From: CAZCWX01 sp964502465
GTDB taxonomy: Bacteria; Desulfobacterota; Binatia; Bin18
Assembly: GCA_964502465.1 (NCBI GenBank)
Contig: CAZCWX010000534.1
Location: 1-18,806, forward strand
DNA: 18,806 nt
Direction: 5' to 3'
Part shown: in pieces, positions 1-5,438 of the stretch
Layout of the letters: every line of letters begins with the position of its first letter
Position numbering within the stretch: the stretch's first letter is position 1
The notes under the pieces: model-generated
What the model saw: only the letters and a program-made list of their open reading frames with translations
Databases searched by the model: none
Told to the model about the DNA's origin: nothing
Program-made: the position numbers and the translations under genes

Positions 1-540
1 AAATTCAACGAGACCGTTTTCTTCACAACTGGAGAAAGCTTCAACCGACAGACGAATATCCACGTTATCGCAAAGTCTTTCACATGTTCCAGACGCACCT
101 CTCCACCTTTCAGGAATTTCTGAATGAGTTGCGGCTGGGAACAGTCACACCGCGACAATACGAGATGACCTATGTCAACCTCATCCCACAAGGCGAGGAG
201 TGGGAAACAATAAGTGACATTCACAAGGTTTTCCCAGACTTTTGCTGGCAAGGGGGGAAAGAACGTTTCCTTCCTGCTCCTGATGGAATTAATTGGCGAA
301 CGAGCTTCCCTCTTCCAAATCGTATAGGCCGCTTGCATATGCATATCCAAACTGCATGACGCCGCGACGACAAGCGCCGTTTATTTCGGTTCGAGATTAC
401 CGCGCGAGGCATTGGGACAGATACCTCTCCCAAAGCTATGCAGGCTTGGTTCGATTTAGCCCATGAGTGGATTGTCCGGTGGATTCGCCGACTCCACCGG
501 ACCTCAGATACAAAGCGACGTCTGGAGGTTAAAAGCATGA
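1..540 (+). pseudogene. TIGR04255 family protein, 5'-partial, disrupted by a stop and a frameshift
   Basis: The reading frame is open from the first bases (frame of position 3) and resembles the C-terminal half of the sporadically distributed TIGR04255 family: an early QRDRFLHNWRK stretch, then YEMTYVNLIPQGEEW, then the tail WFDLAHEWIVR followed by GFADSTG. The frame hits TGA at 357-359 but continues in the same frame as family-like sequence (RRDDKRRLFRFEITARG). At about 477-480 one extra base shifts the tail from frame 3 to frame 1, where it ends at 538-540. Removing one base there restores a continuous domain. Two independent lesions suggest a decaying gene; assembly error is the alternative. 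The function of the family is unknown to me. The family call rests on remembered conserved stretches. The final TGA overlaps the ATG of the next gene. Confidence 0.72.
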
Positions 541-974
541 CAGTAACTGTCGGAAACTTTTACTCTGGCACGTCCGACCGGATGAGAAATCAGCCCAAGA
601 GTCGCTTCTACAGACCTCTTACTAGCTCGACCGCTAATACCGAGTTGGCAGGAGAGTTACCCGATTTCCCAAGTCTTTCCATGCTACCGCCTCGCAACGG
701 AGAACAGATCCCTCCTCTCCTTGTGTTCGTCTACTATGGAACTCGTGAAGAAGGGTTAGAGGGCGATCCTGAAATTAAAGCCAAACTCTCCCAGTCTGGT
801 CTGTGGCAGCGCCCCGAGCCAGATTCTAGTGCGTGGCGCGGGGTATTTTCCCCTCTTTACCATCCCAAGGTGCTTTTCTCAGAGCAGATTGAGGTTCGAA
901 CAGCTGATTTGCCGCGTTGGAAACCATGTATCACAATCGACCGCCGCATGCTCAAGAGAGGAGACGATGAGTGA
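537..974 (+). CDS. Uncharacterised 145-aa protein, middle gene of the accessory cassette
   Basis: I do not recognise this protein. The start is ATG 537, overlapping the stop of the upstream pseudogene (ATGA) with GGAGG at 524-528, eight bases upstream. The same frame is open further upstream, but those codons encode the tail of the TIGR04255-like gene, so the longer version is rejected. The protein is soluble-looking, with no signal peptide or membrane segment. Its middle has a hydrophobic strand followed by a Tyr pair (PPLLVFVYYGTREEG), and its C-terminus is basic and acidic (DRRMLKRGDDE). The overlap on both sides implies translational coupling with its neighbours and a shared function. It could be an uncharacterised partner of TIGR04255-type proteins. 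Confidence 0.75.
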   Translation: MTVTVGNFYSGTSDRMRNQPKSRFYRPLTSSTANTELAGELPDFPSLSMLPPRNGEQIPPLLVFVYYGTREEGLEGDPEIKAKLSQSGLWQRPEPDSSAWRGVFSPLYHPKVLFSEQIEVRTADLPRWKPCITIDRRMLKRGDDE

Positions 975-1560
975 TACTTGGTATGAAGAGGTCGAAGCGG
1001 CGACGAAGTTGATGCAAGGGGACCTCATACTCAACTGTCCCCTCGTGGCCTGGAAAGCTGTACCACCCCAATTAAGCGGAAGCGGAGAGACCGAGTTGCT
1101 GCGAGGAATGATCGAGGCTATCCAGGCCGATACTGTAGTCATGACACAAGCATGCGACCTTGAACAGGGAAAGGTCCAGAACGTGGTACTATGTCCTCAC
1201 TTGTCCTTGACTGAATACTATGGGGCCTGGAAAGCGGAGATGGAGAGAAAGGGCCAGAATCCAACGCAGAAAGCTTGGCGCAGCCATTGCGATGATATCC
1301 GCGAAGGATACGTCTGGAATCTCGCTGTCCTAAGCGCAGGGAGCACGGAGAGGCTCAGTACTGAACATCGCATTGTCGATTTTCACGATATTTTTACTGT
1401 CCCACGTGACTTTCTCGAATCTCTTCTTCAGCAACGAGGGCAGCCCAGGTTGTGGCTATTGCCGCCGTATCGTGAGCATCTGTCACAAGCTTTTGCCCGA
1501 TTCTTTATGCGAGTTGGGCTGCCGTCTCCGGTTGAGCGAGTCTGGGAAAAGCAACAATAA
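967..1560 (+). CDS. Uncharacterised 197-aa protein with a TQACD motif, third gene of the cassette
   Basis: The start is ATG 967, eight bases inside the end of the preceding gene (ATGAGTGA). A purine-rich AGAGAGGAG ribosome binding site lies at about 955-963. The frame is open further upstream, to an ATG at 829, but that part overlaps the previous gene and is not family-like. The protein is soluble. Its most striking segment is VVMTQACDLEQGKV (about residues 57-70), followed by VVLCPH (about 73-78) and a later SHCDD (about 106-110). The C-terminal part, LSQAFARFFMRVGLP, looks like a conserved helix. Cys63, Cys76, His78, His107 and Cys108 could form a metal or redox site, but that is inference. 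I cannot assign a function. The overlap suggests it acts with the other two cassette proteins. Confidence 0.77.
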   Translation: MSDTWYEEVEAATKLMQGDLILNCPLVAWKAVPPQLSGSGETELLRGMIEAIQADTVVMTQACDLEQGKVQNVVLCPHLSLTEYYGAWKAEMERKGQNPTQKAWRSHCDDIREGYVWNLAVLSAGSTERLSTEHRIVDFHDIFTVPRDFLESLLQQRGQPRLWLLPPYREHLSQAFARFFMRVGLPSPVERVWEKQQ

Positions 1561-1586
1561 CAACATTGAGCGGCATACGATACGTT

Positions 1587-1673
1587 TCATTTCTCTCTTG
1601 AGTAGTCCGTCAACGTTTTCTTGACAATATCACGCAGCGCCACCTCCAAGTGGTGCGCATGACCGATTTCCAT
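1587..1673 (-). other. Possible 28-aa reading frame downstream of the truncated secreted gene
   Basis: On the minus strand, ATG 1673 overlaps the stop of the 43-aa gene (TAATG) and gives a 28-residue frame, MEIGHAHHLEVALRDIVKK and so on, ending at 1587-1589. The residue composition looks protein-like and the stop/start overlap suggests coupling. No dedicated ribosome binding site is visible and the frame is very short. It may be a gene remnant or chance. Confidence 0.15.
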
Positions 1674-1804
1674 TACCGCATGGCTGAGTATTGATCCACA
1701 CAGACTGTGCCGACCTGCACGCTATCCGGCGGACAGGCCACGGCGAGCGATAGCGTGGTCAGCAGCGACACCACTGAGCACCCCACAAACCATACTGTAC
1801 GCAT
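1673..1804 (-). CDS. 43-aa secreted protein, probably the truncated N-terminus of a larger gene
   Basis: ATG 1804 is preceded by an excellent ribosome binding site (GAGGAGG, seven bases upstream). The protein begins with a typical export signal: MRT, a hydrophobic core (VWFVGCSVVSLLTTLSLAVA), then Cys-Pro-Pro, so it is either a lipoprotein-like signal or an ordinary one. The short mature part, CPPDSVQVGTVCVDQYSA, resembles, from memory, the start of the mature region of secreted SUMF1/formylglycine-generating-enzyme-like proteins (C-P-x-D-S-V-x-V-G-x-x-C-V-D-x-Y). Those proteins are several hundred residues long; here a TAA ends the frame after residue 43. A truncated remnant is the likely explanation; a genuine small secreted peptide is the alternative. 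Confidence 0.45.
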   Translation of the reverse strand: MRTVWFVGCSVVSLLTTLSLAVACPPDSVQVGTVCVDQYSAMR

Positions 1805-2053
1805 TTTTCTGCCTCCTCTCACTGTAGGCTGGTTCTTGAGGGAAAGAATCGGCCGCTCGTCGATTTTTTAAGGCAGAAAGGGCAGAACAAGAAGGAAGCA
1901 GGGGGCGACTATGTGCCGGACTTCATTATCTGTGTCAAAGACGAGTCTGCGGGAAGAGGTCAGCAACTGAATCGAAGAGGCCGCCCTCACTTGCACATGC
2001 TGACCACTGTAAATGCGGTCCTGTCTCAACGATCGACAAGGTAAGCACAAGGA
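1805..2053. other. Intergenic stretch with no supported gene
   Basis: A 60-codon minus-strand frame (1868-2050) and an open plus-strand frame (about 1829-2044, no ATG) cross this stretch. Neither has a convincing start with a ribosome binding site or recognisable domains. The stretch separates two damaged genes and may contain gene remnants. Confidence 0.4.
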
Positions 2054-2583
2054 CTAAGGATTCACTGTCAGATTCGGATGCCGACGCCAGAAGTAGCTAG
2101 CCATCGCGGCAGCAGCCAGCAAATTGCCCACTAACACCGCCTGCCAGGTAAGTGCCCGCAGGACTGCATCAGCAAACGCCATATTCACTGCGACAAAACC
2201 AAACTCAAACACGACAAAGAGTAACAGGATGCCGAATCCGATGTTCGGGTTGTGTTCCGCATAACCAAGAAGCCGCGAGGCAATACCGCCAATGACAATA
2301 AACACCAGCCCATGTACCCAGGTGAACATGAGCACCATTTCGAGATTGACTGCAAGCTCTCCGGAGAGGCAAGCCCCTCCCCCCCTCTGAACAGTGCAGT
2401 TCCCAGAACGGTGGGTGTGTACAAAGGCCGTCCGTTAATTGCGTCTATGATGAGAAACCAGATGGCAACGGTCGCCGCTCCGATGAGACCAGCGACGCTC
2501 CCTTCTTGATACAGTTTGGCACTTTCCTCAGCTGAACTGACCGACACTGCCTGTTCTGTCGTGCTGGACTGAACAGTAGCCAT
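2054..2583 (-). pseudogene. Four-helix integral membrane protein with an internal frameshift
   Basis: Two overlapping minus-strand frames join into one protein. The N-terminal part starts at ATG 2583 (MATVQSSTTEQ), with a strong GGGAGGGGG ribosome binding site at 2586-2594, and carries the first helix (GLIGAATVAIWFLIIDAING) and the stretch TPTVLGTALFRGGEGLASPE. Near 2340-2352 the frame must shift by one (a missing base) to continue as VNLEMVLMFTWVHG with three more hydrophobic helices, ending WRRHPNLTVNP. The joined length would be about 176 aa. It looks like a small uncharacterised four-transmembrane inner-membrane protein; I know no function. The break is either a real mutation or a sequencing error. 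Sequence before and after the shift is well preserved, so any inactivation is recent. Confidence 0.65.
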
Positions 2584-2604
2584 AACCCCCTCCCTTTTTT
2601 GCAG

Positions 2605-2636
2605 AAAAAACGCCCCTGTCCTCCCCGACAGGGGCG
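2605..2636 (-). terminator. Intrinsic terminator or attenuator hairpin in the leader of the membrane-protein gene
   Basis: There is a perfect 10-bp stem (2611-2620 with 2627-2636, CGCCCCTGTC and its complement) with a six-base loop. Read on the minus strand it is followed by six U (plus-strand A at 2605-2610). This is a textbook rho-independent terminator. It ends only about 20 bases upstream of ATG 2583 and just before that gene's ribosome binding site. It therefore either ends the long minus-strand operon or acts as an attenuator in the 5' leader. Confidence 0.7.
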
Positions 2637-3245
2637 TAGACACACATAAGAACGAAGGAGCCAATGAAAGTGAACCGTTGAACTGAGCCTATCCGGCGGC
2701 TAGAGACCGAGTCGCGATTGGTGCGAGTCGTGTAAAAGACATAGCGTGTTTGGCTCTCCCTATCTCCGGATAGCCCGTCACAAGAAAATGTCGTGCTCCT
2801 TTGTTCTTGTCAGGTGGTTATTGAACACCTAGCGGAGGCGCACGCGCTCGACTGCCAAGAGGGCACGTCTCTTGACTGTATATAGCAGGAAGGATCTCTG
2901 CCGATCTCCAGGGGCGCTGACCTTGGCCGGTATTGGCGATCTCAGGCGTAGTCGCATGCGAGAAACATATGCCTATCCACGCAGTGGTCTCCCGCGTTGG
3001 CACCAAAGAGGGCGGCCACTCACAGACTGGAGTGAATAAAGACGCAAAGGAAGAGGACAGGGGGGGGTGAAAGGCGGGCCAGAATGGCTTGCCCCAAAGG
3101 AAGGAGTGTAACGGTGACTCCTTATACAACATGGTGGTGGGCGCCCTCCGTTTGTTCGCCTGGTGGACTTTCCCTCCCCAACCACGAATCCGCCTCGGGA
3201 CCTACAGTCCCTCCTACTACACTTTTTGCTTCTGTCAAGAGGCCA
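2637..3245. other. Long intergenic region with inverted repeats, no supported gene
   Basis: About 600 bases without a convincing gene. Visible structure: complementary 8-mers CTATCCGG (2689-2696) and CCGGATAG (2766-2773); a 7-bp inverted repeat ACAAGAA/TTCTTGT (2780-2786 and 2804-2810); a direct repeat CGAGTCG (2708-2714 and 2724-2730); and a run of G near 3060-3067. Reading frames here (for example minus 2818-3132) lack ribosome binding sites and family-like sequence. On the minus strand the 2680-2810 part lies upstream of the terminator hairpin and could be a structured leader RNA. I could not match it to a known riboswitch class. Confidence 0.4.
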
Positions 3246-4136
3246 TCAGTCGTGTCGTGCCAGAGAGAGGTTTCGGTCAGACAAGACTGGCGCGTGCTGT
3301 TGGTATGGAACCAGAGAGGTACTTGTCTGCGCTAGCCTGGGCAAGGAGAAATTCATGTTGTAGCGCTCCTCCACTGCACAGGCCCGAGCATACATCTCTT
3401 GAGCGCACAGGGGTTCAGCGTCAGAGCCAATCACAACGACATTTCCTCCGTGCAAAGGCACTCTCACGGTATGGCGGAACGATATAGCAAACGTTTTGAG
3501 GGTCGCGTCGTATAACGGTGTGGCGGTCTGCAGGTTCGTGGCAATTGCGCCCTGCGGTGTGAGATGCGCACGGCACTCGGCGTAAAACTCACGAGTACAG
3601 AGGTGTCGAGGAATACCAAATGCACGATATGCGTCGAGCAGGATCACATCGTACGGTGCCTCTCCGGGCATTCCCCGCAGATAATCCCTGCCGTCTTTGA
3701 CAACAATACGCTGGCGCGCGTCAGGGATGATACCAAAAAATCGACACGCTACCTCGACAACAACTGGGTCAATCTCGACGGTGTAGAGGACAGTCTTTTC
3801 TAAATAGTGGTGCAGCACCATTTGCAACCGTCCGCCACCAAGGCCAATAAACAACATCCGCTGCGGCGCCGGCTGCCAGACCAGCGCCAGCAGCATCGCT
3901 CTGGTATACGCTGAGGGTAATGCAAGCGGTTCAGCGGGATTCAGGCGGGATTCTATTTCCTCGACTCGGTGCCGAGCCTGGCGATAGCAGAGCAGCAGTT
4001 GGTCTCCGTTCCAGCGGACGGCAATATGATTGTACTGGGATACGTGCTCAAAGAGGATGCCAGACGGCATGCGAAATAACGGCGCAAGCCGACGTGAGAT
4101 CGCTGCTGCATTAGATTGTTGCCAGCGGGACATCAT
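3246..4136 (-). CDS. Spermidine-synthase-like (SpeE fold) protein, 296 aa
   Basis: The sequence has the Rossmann-fold signature of the polyamine aminopropyltransferase/spermidine synthase family: MLFIGLGGGRL (GLGGG at 98-102) for the nucleotide-binding loop, VEIDP (120-124) ending strand 2, KDGRDYL (147-153), and YDVILLDAY (162-170) at the active-site strand, followed by FYAECRAHLTPQG. Family members make spermidine from putrescine and decarboxylated AdoMet. Many orphan relatives lack polyamine specificity and are annotated only as spermidine-synthase-like methyltransferase-fold proteins. No AdoMet decarboxylase gene is nearby, so polyamine synthesis is not established. The start is ATG 4136 or 4133; no strong ribosome binding site is visible. 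It lies 136 bases downstream of the second exbD-like gene on the same strand and may be the last gene of that block. Confidence 0.8.
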   Translation of the reverse strand: MMSRWQQSNAAAISRRLAPLFRMPSGILFEHVSQYNHIAVRWNGDQLLLCYRQARHRVEEIESRLNPAEPLALPSAYTRAMLLALVWQPAPQRMLFIGLGGGRLQMVLHHYLEKTVLYTVEIDPVVVEVACRFFGIIPDARQRIVVKDGRDYLRGMPGEAPYDVILLDAYRAFGIPRHLCTREFYAECRAHLTPQGAIATNLQTATPLYDATLKTFAISFRHTVRVPLHGGNVVVIGSDAEPLCAQEMYARACAVEERYNMNFSLPRLAQTSTSLVPYQQHAPVLSDRNLSLARHD

Positions 4137-4272
4137 GGGAATGGAGGGCTAGGAGTTGGGTGATAGGGAGCAAAGGAAGCATAGCAAAACACATCTCTCA
4201 TTCTACGACGGAAGGCCAGCAGCCCGCAGCTCTCACCCTTAATCCTCAGCCCCGAGCCTCCAGTCCCTGTTT

Positions 4273-4695
4273 TCACCTGCTCTGCGTTGCGATGGCGAGG
4301 CGACTCAGACCTTCAGTCCGAGCAAGATCCATGACCTCAACGACGCGACCGTGCGGTACTTCTTGATCGGCCCGCACGATCAGCGTAATCTCTGCTCCTT
4401 GGCCCTTTTCCTGTTGAAAGCGAAGTTGAAGCTGCTCCACAGTCATGGGCTCCTTATCCAGAAAGAGCCCCCCTTCTTTGGTCAGATTGACCGCCAGGCT
4501 CTTCCTCTCCGCCGGCGGCTGCGGCGTTGACGTCGCCTTTGGTAGATTCACGTCCATCTGGCCTTCGCGAGAGCGATTGAAAGTCGCCAGGAAACTAAAG
4601 GTGATAAAAAAGAAAATGAACATGTTCATGATGATGTCCGTGAGCGCAATGGACTCCATATTGAACAGCACCTGGGTTTCGCGTTTAAAGCGCAT
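4273..4695 (-). CDS. ExbD/TolR family protein (second copy), 140 aa
   Basis: This is a biopolymer-transport ExbD/TolR type subunit: a short cytoplasmic N-terminus, one transmembrane helix (about 17-40, IALTDIIMNMFIFFFITFSFL), and a periplasmic domain ending RTEGLSRLAIATQ. The helix keeps the conserved proton-pathway Asp in LTDI, but its context is unusual: the common pattern is TPLxDV, and here it is SIALTDI with a Phe-rich stretch. The partner is the ExbB-type protein encoded just upstream; ATG 4695 overlaps that gene's end by 11 bases, implying coupled translation and a fixed stoichiometry. In the family, ExbB5-ExbD2 complexes use the proton motive force to move a periplasmic partner. It differs clearly in sequence from the other ExbD in the same block. 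Confidence 0.88.
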   Translation of the reverse strand: MRFKRETQVLFNMESIALTDIIMNMFIFFFITFSFLATFNRSREGQMDVNLPKATSTPQPPAERKSLAVNLTKEGGLFLDKEPMTVEQLQLRFQQEKGQGAEITLIVRADQEVPHGRVVEVMDLARTEGLSRLAIATQSR

Positions 4696-5347
4696 GGCGG
4701 ACTGGCTCCTTTGCGGTCTCCTCTGTGAGTAAATCGATAAACTCTTCGGCCCGCTCCTCGGTGAGGCGGGTCAGAGTTTTCACCCGCGTAGCAAGCTGAT
4801 TGTAGATAAGGTAGTAGGGGATCGCCACACTCAGTCCGGCAGCGGTGGTAATCATCGCTTCGTAGATCCCACCAGCGAGGAGATTGATGGTGATCCCCTC
4901 GCCCATTGTTTCCCAACTCATAAACGCCTTAATCAGGCCGATAATCGTCCCAAGAAACCCTAGCATTGGAGCGACGCCGACGATCGTCGCCAGCGTGCTC
5001 ATGTATGCTTCCAGACCCGCAACCACATCTCCTCCTAAACGCTCGAGGCGACGGGTGAGTTCGATCCGCTCTTGCGCACGATACAGAATCGCGGCCTCGA
5101 ACAAGCGGCCGAGTGGAGTCTGGTATTCTCGACAGATACGCAGGGCGACGGAAAGGTTGCCATCTTGCACCTGTCCGCTGAGTCGTTGGGTGAGCTTCGC
5201 GAGCTGCGTGCGAAAGCGCCAGAGTTCCCAGAATTTCGCCAGGATAATAGTGAGGGCAACAATCGAGAGTGCGATGATGGGAATCATCATCGGACCACCC
5301 TTGAGGATAAAAAACCACACCCCAGTAGGTTCTGCTTGCATAGGCAT
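4685..5347 (-). CDS. MotA/TolQ/ExbB proton channel family protein (second copy), 220 aa
   Basis: The protein has three hydrophobic regions in the ExbB/TolQ pattern: GGPMMIPIIALSIVALTII near the N-terminus, a long cytoplasmic segment (WRFRTQLAKLTQRLSG to about residue 115), then VGVAPMLGFLGTIIGLIKAF and EAMITTAAGLSVAIPYYLIY. The GTIIGLIKAF and TTAAGLSVAIP stretches are hallmark sequences of the family. The start is ATG 5347 (MPMQAEP), with a second in-frame ATG two codons later. It follows the repeat-protein gene after 91 bases and overlaps the following exbD-like gene. The pair should form a proton-conducting stator in the inner membrane that powers an envelope process; the process itself cannot be read from this gene. 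Confidence 0.92.
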   Translation of the reverse strand: MPMQAEPTGVWFFILKGGPMMIPIIALSIVALTIILAKFWELWRFRTQLAKLTQRLSGQVQDGNLSVALRICREYQTPLGRLFEAAILYRAQERIELTRRLERLGGDVVAGLEAYMSTLATIVGVAPMLGFLGTIIGLIKAFMSWETMGEGITINLLAGGIYEAMITTAAGLSVAIPYYLIYNQLATRVKTLTRLTEERAEEFIDLLTEETAKEPVRHAL

Positions 5348-5438
5348 GCCGGTATTTCTAGCCGAGTTGCAGGGAGAGGGAAAGAGGTATAGTAGGGGCA
5401 GCAGAGGCTCCCTGCCTGCCCTTTATACGTTGGATACC

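Noticed and set aside
438..974. Longer 178-aa version of the 145-aa cassette gene
   Set aside because: Its first 33 codons are the tail of the TIGR04255-like gene and its shifted continuation; ATG 537 has GGAGG at good spacing and an ATGA overlap.
829..1560. Longer 243-aa version of the 197-aa gene
   Set aside because: It would overlap the preceding gene by about 145 bases. ATG 967 has an AGGAG site and the normal short overlap.
1829..2044. Plus-strand open frame containing a plausible peptide (GGDYVPDFIICVKDES)
   Set aside because: It has no ATG or ribosome binding site, and the remainder is arginine-rich noise. It could be a tiny remnant but I cannot support it.
1868..2050. 60-aa minus-strand reading frame
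   Set aside because: No ribosome binding site and no recognisable sequence; it competes with the open plus-strand frame.
2818..3487. Several overlapping frames on both strands
   Set aside because: Low-complexity or implausible composition (many Pro, Trp, Arg), no ribosome binding sites, and partial overlap with the spermidine-synthase-like gene.
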